Assembly (NCBI GenBank): GCA_035772735.1 | Contig: JASDFA010000018.1 | Span: forward strand, 138,389,501-138,453,500 | Source of the DNA: Datura wrightii | Lineage: Eukaryota; Streptophyta; Magnoliopsida; Solanales; Solanaceae | Direction: 5' to 3' | Length of the DNA: 64,000 nucleotides | Shown here: one piece after another, positions 1 through 11,531 of the stretch | How positions within the stretch are numbered: the stretch's first letter is position 1 | Layout: each line of letters starts with the position of its first letter | Position numbers and translations under genes: made by a program | Notes under the pieces: generated by a model | The model's input: the letters and a program-made list of their open reading frames with translations, nothing else | Told to the model about the DNA's origin: nothing | Databases searched by the model: none

Positions 1-1
1 T

Positions 2-1118
2 AGACCGAGTACTTCACCATGGGGTGCGCCAGTTCTATTTGTAAGAAAGAAAGATGGCTCACTCCGTATGTGCATAGATTACCGACAATTGAACAAAGTT
101 ACAGTAAAGAACAAGTACCCACTTCCCAGAATTGATGACTTATTTGATCAGTTGCAGGGAGCCAGATACTTTTCTAAGGTTGACTTGCGGTCCGGGTATC
201 ACTAGTTTCGAGTACGTGAAAGAGATATTCCTAAGAAAGCGTTCAGGACCCGATATCGGCATTTTGAATTTCTAGTCATGTCCTTCGGGTTAACGAATGC
301 CCCGACAATCTTCATGGACTTGATGAACAGTATTTTCAGACCCTTCCTGGACTTGTTCGTGATAGTATTCATTGATGACATTCTGGTGTATTCTCGCTCT
401 GAAGCAGATCACCGGACTCATTTGCGGACAGTGCTCCAGATCCTCAGGGACCTCCAGTTATATGCTAAATTTTCTAAGTGTGAATTTTGGCTTAACTCAG
501 TAGCCTTTTTAGGGCATATTGTGTCGGATGCTGGTATACAAGTTGACAAGCAGAAAATAGAAGCAGTTAAATCATGGCCTAGGACTACCACTCCGATTGA
601 AGTCCGTAGCTTTCTGGGGTTAGCAGGATATTACAGGAGTTTCGTTGAAGGGTTCTCGACTATTGCGGCACCTCTGACTAAACTGACATAGAAAGCAACA
701 AAGTTTCAGTGGACAGAGGCATGCGAGCAGAGCTTCTAGGAACTGAAAGATAGATTAACCTCCGCCCCAGTGTTAGTATTGCCGGAAGGTACAGAAGGCT
801 ATTCGGTGTATTGCGACGCATCAGGCGTCGGGTTAGGTTGCGTGTTGATGCAGCATGGTAAAGTGATTGCATATGCTTCCAGACAGCTGAGGAAACACGA
901 AAAGAATTACACTACCCACGACCTGGAATTAGCCGTGGTGATCCACGAATTGAAGATGTTGAGGCATTACCTGTATGGCGTCCATGTTGATATTTTTACA
1001 GATCACAAGAGCCTACAGTACATCTTCACTCAGAGGGAATTGAATCTGCGGCAACGTCGCTGGTTGGAGCTGTTAAAAGATTATGATGTGAATATTCTAT
1101 ACTACCCCGGAAAAGCCA
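2..1118 (+). pseudogene. Chromovirus pol: reverse transcriptase and RNase H (5' incomplete)
   Basis: This would copy genomic RNA into cDNA and degrade the RNA strand inside the virus-like particle. One frame reads through RT fingers and palm, with the catalytic FIDDIL box near bases 370-388, then connection and RNase H. RNase H shows the expected acidic residues in YCDAS, DLELAVV and FTDHKSL. Three in-frame TAG codons break it, at 203-205, 689-691 and 737-739. Each stands where relatives have glutamine, so each is a likely CAG to TAG change. Around 1118 the frame jumps: the segment that normally joins RNase H to integrase (the ADALSR region) is missing. The start lies outside the window. Not functional as read. 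Confidence 0.93.
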
Positions 1119-1119
1119 A

Positions 1120-2646
1120 TTGGTCAGGGAGATACATCAGTTAGCTAGCCTGGCCATTCGCGTAGCAGAAACAGAGGACGGTAGTGCAGTAATACAGAAC
1201 ACCGCCGTGTCATCATTAGTGGTGGAAGTGAAAGAACGACAGTATGAGGATCCTGACCTGATCCAGCTCAAATACAGAATCCAGCAGGGTAAAGCGTCAG
1301 ATTTTCAGGTAACTGAGGGAGACATGCTGTTATCTAAAGGTCGCCTATGTGTTCCAGATGTTTCAGGGCTCCGCCAGCAGATTATGAACGAGGTACATTA
1401 CGCCCGTTATTCTCTTCACCCCGGTGCGACAAAAATGTACCATGATAACAAGGAAAACTATTGGTGGCCAGGTATGAAAAGAGAAATTGTTGAATTTGTA
1501 ACCCAGTGTCCTTACTGCCAACAGGTGAAAGTGGAACATCAGAAACCAGGCGGTTCGACTCAGGATATAGCTGTACCTCTCTGGAAATGGGAAACAGTGA
1601 ATATGGATTTTGTAACAGGATTACCCCGTTCTAAACACAGACATGACTCTATATGGGTGATAGTTGACAGATTGACAAAATCAGCTCATTTCCTGCCAGT
1701 AAGAGCTACTTTCTCGGGTGAAGATTATGCTGAGTTGTATATCCGAGAGGTAGTCAGATTGCATGGAGTGCCAATATCTATTATTTCAGACAGAGGAGCA
1801 CAGTTTACAGCTAGATTTTGGCAGTCGTTTCAGAGAGGTCTAGGAACACAAATTAATTTGAGCACAGCATTCCATCCTCAGACAGATGGGCAGGCTGAAC
1901 GCACAATTCAGACGCTCGAAGATATGTTGCGAGCGTGTGTGCTGGATTTCGGTGGTAGCTGGGAGAAGCATTTGTCGTTAATTGAATTTGCCTACAATAA
2001 TAGATATCATTCAGCCATCCAGATGGCGCCTTTCGAGGCATTATACGAGCAAAAATGCAGATCGCCGATTGGTTGGTTTGAAATAGGAGAATCAGCGTTG
2101 GTTGGCCCAGACATTGTTCAGCAGTCAGAGGAAAAGGTAAAGCTTATCCGAGAATGTTTACTCACTGCACAGAGCCGCCAGAAATCATATGCAGATGTGC
2201 GGCGCAGAGACTTGGAATTTGATGTAAATGACTAGGTATTTCTGAAGGTATCTCCAATGAAAGGGGTAATGAGATTCGGCAAGAAAGGTAAGCTCAGCCC
2301 GAGGTTTGTTGGGCCTTATCAGATTAGTCGAAGGATAGGCCGAGTAGCATATGAGTTGAACTTGCCTCCAGAACTAGAATCCGTTCATCCGGTCTTCCAT
2401 GTATCTATGCCGAGGAAATGCATAGGAGACCCGTCCAGAGCAGTCCCAGTCCAGGATATCCAGGTTACAGAAAAACTGGCCTATGAAGAGGTTCCAGTAG
2501 CTATCTTAGACAGACAGATTCGCAGATTAAGGACTAAAGATATCGCGTCTGTCAAGGTATTGTGGCGTAACAGGAACCTAGAGGAGATGACGTGGGAAGC
2601 TGAAGAAGATATGAAAGCTAGATATCCTCACCTATTCCAGGCCTAG
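1120..2646 (+). pseudogene. Chromovirus pol: integrase and chromodomain
   Basis: Integrase would insert the cDNA, and the chromodomain would target chromatin. The frame opens in the RNase H-integrase linker. It then shows the HHCC zinc finger (H..H..CPYCQQ, about residues 91-135 of the open stretch), and the DDE core with D in NMDFVTG, D in ISDRGAQF and E in AERTIQ, all present. Next come the GKKGKLSPRF C-terminal motif and a group II-type chromodomain (YEEVPVAILDRQ to YPHLF) ending in TAG at 2644-2646. One in-frame TAG at 2233-2235 replaces the usual tryptophan of the D-W-V-F-L motif. Otherwise this is the best-preserved integrase in the window. It is one frame away from the RT segment upstream. 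Confidence 0.94.
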
Positions 2647-2894
2647 TCAGGCGACATGTATGTCCGTATTATTACTTATGTAGTACCTTATGGCTGTTTA
2701 TGTACAAATGAGAAGATTGATGTTTAGCTATCCAGTGAATCTTAAAGTATTGCGTGCAGTACCTGTGTTGGACTTTTCTGCATTTCAGGTTTTTGCTATA
2801 GTCCATATTACAGGGGAAACTCTGCCGAAATTTTCCTAGATAGTAAGTTGAGAAGTCCTCTAAATAGAAGTTTACATTCGAGGACGAATGTTCT

Positions 2895-2908
2895 TAAGGG
2901 GGGGAGAA
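2895..2908 (+). other. Polypurine tract of element E
   Basis: A purine run with seven or more consecutive G (AAGGGGGGGAGAA) abuts the TG start of the 3' LTR at 2909. This is the expected plus-strand primer for reverse transcription. Confidence 0.85.
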
Positions 2909-3136
2909 TGTTATACCCCGTAGGATTCTCAGCACCTAGATGACCTATTCGCACGTTGGTTAAGCATATTTGAAGGACATACGTGCTAAAGAAAGGCCCG
3001 GAAAAAAGATCAGATGAGAAACCTGTCGAACCATCGCGGAAGGAGCCGAGGCAGAGCCCCTCCGCGATTGCAACGTTTCACGGAGGGGGAGCCTCCGCGT
3101 TGGCTCCGTGACATATTGGCCTTGTCCAAGCCCAAG

Positions 3137-3144
3137 TATATAAA
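3137..3144 (+). promoter_or_regulatory. TATA box in LTR of element E
   Basis: TATATAAA followed by a GC-containing stretch, downstream of the palindromic-word cluster. The position fits the U3/R border of an LTR promoter. The transcription start would be about 30 bp further on (inference). Confidence 0.6.
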
Positions 3145-4620
3145 GCCCCACTTCGGTTTTAATTCATTTAAACTTATAAAAATTTCCAGAAAACAGAGAG
3201 GAATAACGAAAGGAGGGAAAAGAACGAAGAGGGTAATATAATTTCATCCGATTACGTTGCCAAACGCAGTCCAAACCTAAATTAACCTTAGATACCGAGG
3301 TATTTAGCAGCAGAGAGCATTCCTACGGATTTAGTTTCATGAAATACGGCCGACGAATCTTCGAGCTACCGAGCTAAGGTAAGTAGAATTGCTCCAAACT
3401 AGTGTCTATGTGCTCCTAGCTGTGAAGTGAGTATTTTTCCCTTATGGACTTCTGGAAAATAGCGAGTATTTGACCGTCTTTCGATAAGCCTAAGTTTAGG
3501 CTATAATTATATCGAAAGTGATGTCGTCCTTCAGGATAAAGTTGTATTTAGTACTGATTGATATATATATGAATGCAGTTGGGAGGAATAGCTGAAATAC
3601 TGACCAAGCTACGCCAATTAGTCGGGAAATTAGAAGCAAAGGTATGTAAAGCTAGTTTCCTCAGCAAGTTAGTAATCTCGGTATAGTAAAGTAATTTAAA
3701 GGCTAGTAGAATGTTCAGAAGTCATGTGTTATGTTTATTACGAATGTTGGTACGATATTAGAAGCATCATGTTATATTTAGCGTGAAACTTGCTAGCACG
3801 ATATAGATCCTAATACAAGTGTTAGGAACTGCAAAGCATGCTCAGTATGTGATGTAATACAGAATGTTAGGATATTATCGTGTTCAGTTGAAACCCAGTA
3901 AAGCAATGTAATATCTGTAAGGAATCTTAGAAGTAGAATGATAGGTTAAAATGAAGTTTAGAAAGCATGTTAGAAATAGTAAATCATGTCACTATAGAAA
4001 CTCAGTATACAACATGGTTTTCAGCAGAAAGACTATATCTTGTTCAGCATTAGACTCAGTACAGTATGGCAGAAGATTATATTTATACATATATACTATT
4101 ATCAGTCTCAGCATGTATTAAGTACGTACATATTACCATCACTAGTTCAGCGTACAATATGTACAAATATTTTATTATTATTAGCTTCAGTATGTGGGAT
4201 ATGCCGATAGTATTACTAGTTAAGACCATTGTATTGTTTTGGGGTTGGATTACCTAGCATCCATGACCGCCCCAGGGTTAATAGCTGTATCGACTCATTC
4301 GCTAGAGGAAGAGGATACGTCGCTCTACGGAGCGGCATGCCGTCCCACAGGGGACGAATATGGGATGTAGTTTCCCTCATATTGTGCCTTGGTCGGCCCT
4401 TATACACCCCCGTCGAGCGGATACACCCGGGTGTTGATTCAAGAGTCCTCCAGACTCAAGTACAGTTATAGTCAGGGGTTCAACGAGCCCAAGTGCATAC
4501 CCAGGGGACCGGAAGGATGCTTATAGTTATTATAGGAGATGGGACGACCGGGGTAGGGGTATAGATTGCGTGTTGTTTGTACCTCCCGGCTTATGGGGGC
4601 CGGGTATGGTTTGTGTGTGC

Positions 4621-4644
4621 TATGTTATGTTATGTTATGTTATG
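4621..4644. repeat. (TATGT)n microsatellite
   Basis: Four units of TATGT plus TATG inside the LTR of element E. Confidence 0.9.
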
Positions 4645-5492
4645 CCATGTGATACGAGACACGAGTAGATTGACATTAGAATAATATATCTTTAGGTATG
4701 GCTCCTACTCCTTCTAGTAAAGTTAAGAGTAGGCATAGTTTTACATTTCCAGTAAGTTAGTCTATTCCTTCTTATTTCAGTTCCATTAGCTGTGTTGTTG
4801 CTTTCAGATATTTCTTTCAGTTATTGTTTTACATACTCAGTACCAGTGGTACTGACGCTCAGTGGGGCGCTGCATTACTTGCCTGCAGGTACTCATAGAC
4901 GAGGGGCCGATACCTCGTGATTCCAGTCAGCTCACAGGGTCATCAGCTCCAGTCATCCGGAGCTAGATAGCTAGAGGTTCATCCCTTTTCTTTTGTTATA
5001 CAACATGGGTAGGCCGGGGTCCTGTCCCGATCATTTTATCTGTATTCTTAGAGGCTTGCAGTCTGTATACATTTCCCTGTGGTCAGATGAGCCGGTCGTG
5101 TGTGGCCGTGCAGTGTATAGCTGTTAGTACTTCTGTTTCTTTTATGTTGGCCGTGTGGGGCCATAGCTTGACAGTAGTGGTGACCTTGCCGGTCATGTAG
5201 CTTTCCAGTATTTCATTGTTGAGTTCCAGATAACTAGACAACATGGTGGCCTTGTCGGCCCGCATAGGCTCCCCTATATTGATATGTTCTGGTTAGCTGT
5301 CAGTACAGGTACAGGTGGCTATAGGCCTAGTCGGTCGGAGGTTGTATTTACAGCTGTTATATAGCCCATGATTTCCCTAAATCTGAGTTAGAGCCAGCCA
5401 GGCACCAGATGTGCTCAGGCTCAGTAGTCTAGCAGTTCAGGTCCCAGTAGGGCACCAGGTGCCAGTCATACCCCCCAAGGCAGGGTGTGACA

Positions 5493-5529
5493 AATTGTGT
5501 CTTGCTTATTATGTTCCAAGCTATAATTA
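5493..5529. other. 37-bp spacer between element E and element A
   Basis: Short AT-rich DNA between the CA end of the E LTR and the TG start of the A LTR. It is probably older host or repeat sequence. Confidence 0.5.
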
Positions 5530-8162
5530 TGTAACAGCCCAAGACTTTATTAGATCATACCCTACAGTTAGATGAAGTTTAGTAGGAAAACCAACAGAAA
5601 TGTTCTCAGAACGACTCGTCCAACGAGTCGTGGGTTGCTCCAACAGTCCGTTAGATGAGTCGTCGGAAGGGTTTCAAGAAAAGGTTCTAAGTATGTGTGA
5701 TACCAAGAGAGGAAAGAACGAGCCATTTTGAGAAGCAGCGACCTGTTAGATGTAGTTGTGGTAAGTCGGCAATCCAGATATCCAAAGACACGGTGAGCCA
5801 AGTGATGGACCATTGGTTGATGTGACGGGTCATTAGTTGGAGCTCAAAAAAGGGTTTAGTTTTGGGTTTAGTGATAATAGATGGTTACCATGAACCGTTA
5901 AGTGAAGTAATGACCCGTCATGATAGTCGTTGGAGGGATCTCAAGATGAGGAAGTAGTGGTGACGATGGGAAGTACCGACGAGTCATTGGATCAAGCAAT
6001 GACTCATCCTATTGGTCATTGGTTGAAGAAGCAGAATCTAGAAAAAGGACCCCACAAGCAATGGACGATCACCACGAGACGTGGTGAGGACCAATGACTC
6101 ATGGTGAGGGTCGTGGTCATTGATCGGGCATGTTTTTAATCTTAAACACGGGGGTATTTCGATAAAGTCCTATGCTCCCAGTTTTTAAATGGGGTCGTTT
6201 TGGGTATTGTAAGGGTTGAATTAAGGGGGTTTTCACTAGCTTAATCCCCTTAATCCAAAAATCATCGATAGAGTTTTCTTCTTCTTCACTCAAGCTCAAG
6301 AACATCTAGGGTTTCTCATCAAGGGCTGCAACCTTCACGATCAGTAAGGGAGCCTTTTAATCAGGTATGTGGGATTTCAACAAGGACAACCTTTCATCCT
6401 TGTGTCCCAATTTTTATACTAAAACCCTAAACCTTTGATTTCTAGAAAAGCATGTTATAGGGTTTCAATTTATGCATAAATTCTCATATGTCTTTTATGG
6501 ATTTTAAGACCCATCATGATTAATAGCCGTGTATGCTTACGAAATTACTTCCGTGTTCTCAAATTATATTCATGATATGTTGATACCATGATTATAGAAT
6601 TTTCACCATGATTTAATGTAAATTTCAAAATGGGGTTTTGTTAAATATTCACATGCTCTTATCAGGAACTCATTGTATTTGTTTAAAGCACGAGTCAATC
6701 ATATGGGTTTTCATTAATCGAGAATATATGATTTACTATATGTTGAGGAAATAATAGAACTTATGGGCTTGGGTGGATATGAAATATATGTATGCCTTAT
6801 ATATTATTTCGGGTATATGTTTAAATATGACTTGGACCTATGGATCTTACATGAATCTAGAACATATGACATATGCTATGAATTCAGGATTGAAATGTTA
6901 TGAACTTCGAGGAAAAAGCATGAATATGATCTTTTAGATTTTCGGGCTTGTTGATAGTAGAAAGTAGCCTTGACCAGACTCTAAATGGATTCAGTATGAT
7001 GTAATTAGCTGAACGCTTAGGTCTCTGATTAGCTGAAGTAGCTTAGATTAGATGAATGACGTCAGATTAGTGTCCTCCATGTTCTACCATAATCAGGGAC
7101 TTTCCATAGTAGAGAATGTTTTCCTTAGTCAGTCATGGATTCTCCATAGCATAGAATGTTTCCCTTAGTCATTTAGGGATTCGCAATAGCAGAGAATGTT
7201 TCTCTTAGTTAGTCAGGGATTCTCCAAAGAAAAGAATGTTTCCCTTAGTCATTCAGGGATTCTTAATAGCACAGAATGTCTCCCTTAGTCAATTAGGGAT
7301 TCTCAATAGCATAGAATATTTCCTTTAGTCAATCAGGAACTCTCAATAGCAGAGAATGTCTCCCTTAGTCTATGATATCAGTTCAACTCAGCTCCATATA
7401 GTTTCGGACTTCAGTTTAAATCAGTCTTAGCAGAATTCAGTCTCAATTATCAGCAGTTAGTCAGTATAGCATATGATATTAGTTATAGCTTCAGTTATCA
7501 GTATGCGTACAATGCATGACCCTTATGCATCTGTTTGATTATACTTCAGTAAATGTTTTCAAGTAAAAGCTTCATGCTAATACATATATATCTTAGATAG
7601 GGTTGTTATATTTCAGTTAAGTTATATGTTCAATGATGTACTCAATTTACTTCCTTCCTGTATACTTTCATGTTTAAGTTTCTTTACCTTTTCCACATAC
7701 TTAGTACATTCCAAATACTGACCGCTTACTTTATGTGCTATATTGTTTCACGATATAGATTCAGGTTTCCAGACTCAGCTATGCGGTTAGACATGCTCCA
7801 TTTCTATCTCAGCTGATAATGGTGAATCCTCATCTCTCGAGGATGAGATCTATGTTTTCCTATTTCAGTTATATTTCAATTTTTAGACTTTAGGAGTTAG
7901 CTGGGGGCTTGTCCCTTCAACTCATCAGGGTAATAGAGGCTTTCAGACTTGTATAAATAGATTCAACTTTTGTATCAGAGTTTTATTTGGTTATGTTCTT
8001 GTGGGTTATGGTTAGACTCTTTCAGTTAGCTTCCCCTCAGTTATGATTCTGTTAGTTGTTGTCTTGCTAATGTTATGCTACGATCATGCCATGGGTCGAC
8101 TTGGAGCCTCTCGAGGTTCCTTGTCCTGTGCCTTGTTCCGAACATATGTTTGGGACGCGACA
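5530..8162 (+). repeat. 5' LTR of element A (2633 bp)
   Basis: It starts TGTAACAGCCC and ends GGGACGCGACA, followed four bases later by the primer-binding site. The first 1.5 kb is matched by 15894-17453. U3 carries CGAGTCGT-type words; for example 5611-5619 and 5623-5631 are perfect 9-bp inverted arms around a 3-bp loop. A 7 x 40 bp minisatellite lies at 7091-7370. A GTCGTTTTGGG block near 6192 corresponds to the ACGTCGTTTTAAG block of the D, H and I LTRs, suggesting related families. Confidence 0.9.
7091..7370 (+). repeat. 40-bp minisatellite, 7 copies, in LTR of element A
   Basis: Seven consecutive 40-bp units, each with a GGGATTCT-like part, an AATAGC-like part and AGAATGTTTCCCTTAGTC. 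The AGAATG core recurs at exact 40-bp steps (7113, 7153, 7193, 7233, 7273, 7313, 7353). Units differ by several point changes but no indels. The 3' LTR of A keeps only the start of the first unit, because element C is inserted there. Confidence 0.93.
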
Positions 8163-8166
8163 AACA

Positions 8167-8178
8167 TGGTATCAGACC
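8167..8178 (+). other. Primer-binding site of element A (tRNA-iMet)
   Basis: TGGTATCAGACC sits four bases after the LTR end. It matches the canonical TGGTATCAGAGC complement of the 3' end of initiator methionine tRNA, with one mismatch. Confidence 0.85.
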
Positions 8179-8378
8179 AAAGGTTTAGAGTGTCCAAGGG
8201 TGTCTGAAAGCCGCATTAAGTAAATTCTTTTTCATGTGTGTGAAGCACGCCACACTTATGACGAAGAGGCTGCGAGACGTTTTAGGAATGTTCCCTTTTC
8301 TTCATGATTCTTATCGTACATGGACTATGAAAGTCTAATAGTTCCTCTTCTGACTCATGCTTTACATGCTCGCAGATA

Positions 8379-9545
8379 ATGCCTCCTAGACGAGCGAATG
8401 GAAGAAGAAATGGTAATGGGCACCAGCAAGCCCCACCAGCCCCAGTGAACCTAATGGACGAACATGTTACTCATGTTGAGTTTAGGGTAGCCTTTCACGT
8501 GTTGGTGCAGGCCATGACCGCCCAGATTAATCAGCAAGTGATAGGTCATGTTTCCCAAAATAGGAACGTAGGGGCAGCTCTAAGGGACTTCCTTAGGATG
8601 AACCCACCCGAATTCTTGGGGTCAAAGGTGGGCGAGGACCCGTATGATTTCTTAGAGAAGATCCAGAAGATCACCCGAATTATGGAGGTGATGGAAACAA
8701 AGGTGCAGACTTAGCCTCCTACCAGCTGAAAGGAGTCTATCACATATGGTTTTGTCAGTGGAGAGATAGTCGGGGAGTAGGAGGACCCCCATAAGTTGGG
8801 ATAAGTTTATAACTACGTTCCTGGATTGGTTTTTTCCCTAGAGAGTTCAGGGAAGCAAAGGCAGTAGAGTTCATCAACTTGAGGCAGAACAACATGACTG
8901 TTAGGAGTATGCGTTGAAGTTCACCCGGTTGTCCAAGTATGAAACGGAGATGGTAGTGGACCATAGGGCTAGTGTAAGCTAGTTCATGAACGGAGTTTCA
9001 AACTCCTTGGTCAAAGAATGCAGGACTGCCATGTTGCACAAGGACATAGACTTTCCACATTTGGTGATATACGCCCATCAAATGGAGGCAAAACAGTAGA
9101 ATGAAAAGGAGAGTGAGACCAAGAGGGATAGGACAGGAGATTTAGAGTTCTCCGCTCAGAGGCCGAGAGGTGGAAACCACACACGCTCCCAGTAGAGATC
9201 ATCAGCCCCAACACCTTCGACAACCAATATTCCGTACAGACTTAGGGTAAGGGATATTACCTATCTAGCTTGTAAGAGTTGTGGGAAGCACCATTTGGTG
9301 CAGCAACTTGGGTCATAAGACCGATATTGCGCAACAGCTAAGGGGGGCAAGAGTAGAGCCAACTACCTATTCAGTAGCTCCCGTGAACCACCCATTTCAG
9401 TAGGGTGCATCATCTAGCGCAGGTGGCGGAAAACATCAAAACCGCTCCTAAACCTTGGCAGAACATTAAGATAAGAGCAAGTCGCTAGAAGTAGTCACAG
9501 GTATGTTATGAATTTCTCGTGTTACTCTTTGCATGTTGCTAGCCC
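8379..9545 (+). pseudogene. Chromovirus-like gag of element A, decayed, with a trace of protease
   Basis: Gag would form the virus-like particle. An ATG at 8379 opens 111 codons (MPPRRANGRRNGNG...) and includes the conserved FLRMNPPEFLGSKVGEDPYDFL block at about residues 70-90. It ends at a TAG at 8712-8714. Similarity to the gag genes of D and H continues in shifting frames: the SYQLKG...W segment about 8715-8760, the FTRLSKYA-like segment about 8915-8945, and one broken zinc knuckle (CKSCGKHH, last cysteine lost) near 9271-9310. Around 9498-9545 the sequence still matches the start of the protease (VVTGML, then the frame shifts). Nothing recognisable follows to 9892. Confidence 0.8.
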
Positions 9546-9892
9546 TAGAACCCCAGTATTGAATAAGAATCCCTTTTGATGTTTTTTGAGAAGAGATTAT
9601 AGATGTATGGTGTGAAATAGTTGTGAGTATAAGAGTTACAGTGAATGTTAGAGGGGGAGGAGGAGTAAAGAGTTAGTGGTGTAGCCCCAACCTTAAGAAA
9701 GATTCAGAAGCCTTAGAGTGATGGCTTAAAGCTAAGGGGGAGATGGTAAGTCTGTGCGACAAATTGAATCTTAAGTATGCTAATTGGGGAGTTCCAACCT
9801 TAACAGCTATGGTATGCCAACCCCTTCAGGTTCAGTAATTCCTCTTGTGTTTCAATTGAAGCTACGCTTTGTCCATTCCCATGTGCAGACTT
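9546..9892. other. Internal region of element A without recognisable coding
   Basis: Purine-rich, stop-laden sequence between the gag/protease remnant and the insertion point of element B. I see no RT motif in any frame. Confidence 0.5.
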
Positions 9893-11515
9893 TGATAATG
9901 CTCAAACAATACTTCTAACTAAAGTATGAAGCAGACGTTGTCAATAAAGAACCCAACTTAGAGGTTGGGGTCGATCCCACAGTGAATATGGAAGATCTAC
10001 ATTACAGCCGGTAAGTGAACTTGTATGGTAGTTACTTCACAATTGGGGGGATTCTAATAATAATCAATAGTAAAAACAAAGTAGCTGTCAAGCTTATGGT
10101 TGTGAATCAATAATTAAAGGATAAGTTGCGTTTGTGTTCCCCATGAATTTATAACAGCTTTAGGTATACACTTGTGATCTTCACCAATACTTACTTACAG
10201 AACTGATAACTTAGTTTCATTCAAACGATCAACCAATCCCTATTGAATGACTATACTCAATTACTTGACCAAGTTTCATGAGCATTTCCAAATTAACTGT
10301 TATCACTAAGTTCCAGATATAACTATCCTGTGACCACAACTCAAGTTAATAAAATGATCATCAAGATCACGGCTCCATTGTAATTCTCTTTTCCTAATCT
10401 CTACCTCTTCGACCAAAGAAAGTACAGAATTCGAGCACTTTCTAACATTGTACACCGCTAATAAACATCAAAGCATGAAGAGAATACAATATAAGTAATT
10501 AGTATTGGTTTTAGACTCACTTTGTGCAACCCTTGCTTGTTAATCCACCAGGGTTCCCACAACCCTAGCTATGGAGGTTTTAGCCTCTCATAGTTGCAAG
10601 GATTTGAAGTGTGTTCATGATTAAAGACATAAGAACAATATTTACAAATATTATTGAGAAAAACGCTTCCTTTAATTAATCCGCAAAATCTTGAAGAACA
10701 AGTAGCAAGAACAATATGAATTCCAGAAAAGATTGATCACAAGGTTGAACCAACTCAATTCTTTCTTTCAAAGATGGAAAATTGTCTACTACAATGTTTT
10801 CCAACTAAAACTAATTCTTCTCAATGTCACTTATGAAAAATAAAACATTAAACGTATTTATATAGACATAAGAATCCTTTTCCTAGGATAACAGGGAGAT
10901 TTTCCATATCTGGTGCCGACCTTATTACGGATCATCCTACGACTCATAGGAGCATCCTACGGTCCTTGGCAGCATCTCATGGTTTGGCTTGTTGTCTTAG
11001 TTTTGAGTGTCAGGCCAAGGTACGATTCATACCTCCTTCCTACGACTTATACCAGGCTCTCGTGGCTTGATTCTGAATCTTTGCAATTTATCTGAAGTTC
11101 ACCACGACCGGTGTGGCACGACTCATACCAAGCTCTTACGGGTCATGGTATCCTCTCATACTGAGAATCAGCCTCTTGTGCAATTCTTCTGGAATTCATC
11201 ACGACTGCCTTACCACGGCTCGTACAAGCTTGGTACAATCCGTGGCAAGACTCTTAGGTTCATTCTTCTAGCTTCAACCTTCTACTTCTTATCACGGCCA
11301 TCAGTATGACTCGTAGGTCCATCGTATAGATTGTAATGTTGACTGCATTTTTCCTTTTTTTGCACACTTTTAGCTTTCTTTTGCAAATTTACGCTCCAAC
11401 ACCCATTTATCTTGAAATCAAAGGAAAAGTGCCTCATATCCACATAATTACACCTAAATCCATGCTGTTTTCTTAGTTTTGAGCGTCAATAGTGCTGTAA
11501 ATCCACAAGACATCA
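9893..11515 (-). repeat. 3' LTR of element B (left copy, 1623 bp)
   Basis: It aligns along its length with 13730-15321. It starts TGATAATGCTC and ends ACATCA on the + strand. CACGACTCGTAC-type words are scattered through 10910-11330, close to the element-sense 5' end of the LTR, i.e. in U3. Short ORFs such as 10913-11095 and 11007-11309 run through these words and are not genes. Confidence 0.9.
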
Positions 11516-11531
11516 ACACCCTCAACCTAAG
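11516..11531 (-). other. Polypurine tract of element B
   Basis: Read on the minus strand, CTTAGGTTGAGGGTGT directly precedes the TGATG start of the 3' LTR. It is a short, imperfect purine tract of the kind usual in Athila/Tat elements. Confidence 0.6.

Larger units (their letters stand above)
1..5492 (+). mobile_element. Element E: Ty3/gypsy chromovirus (Tekay/Del-like), 3' part
   Basis: The left edge of the window cuts this element inside its reverse transcriptase. What remains, in order, is RT, RNase H, integrase, chromodomain, a short 3' untranslated stretch (2647-2894), a polypurine tract and a complete 3' LTR. The order RT-RH-IN with a C-terminal chromodomain defines a Ty3/gypsy chromovirus; Tekay/Del is the inferred clade. 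The 5' LTR, gag and protease lie outside the window, so target-site duplications cannot be checked. Its pol is the least decayed in the window, with four in-frame stops and one frameshifting deletion. Confidence 0.93.
2909..5492 (+). repeat. 3' LTR of element E (2584 bp)
   Basis: It begins TGTTATACCCC directly after the polypurine tract and ends GTGTGACA, giving the TG...CA ends of an LTR. No second copy lies in the window. U3 (about 3033-3112) holds repeated GC-rich words that can pair: CGGAGG 3081-3086 with CCTCCG 3092-3097, and CACGGAG 3079-3085 with CTCCGTG 3104-3110. A TATA box follows at 3137-3144. A pentanucleotide repeat sits at 4621-4644. Short open frames inside it, for example 3014-3241 and 4229-4471, are chance readings. 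Confidence 0.88.

Noticed and set aside
3014..3241. 75-codon ORF in the E LTR
   Set aside because: It spans the U3 word cluster and the TATA box, so it is chance coding.
5083..5813. Minus-strand ORFs of 60-81 codons
   Set aside because: They lie in the LTRs of E and A, with no domain, and no similar frame in the second A LTR copy.
7091..7370. Regular repeats that could suggest a CRISPR array
   Set aside because: Units are contiguous 40-bp tandem repeats without unique spacers, within a plant LTR. It is a minisatellite.
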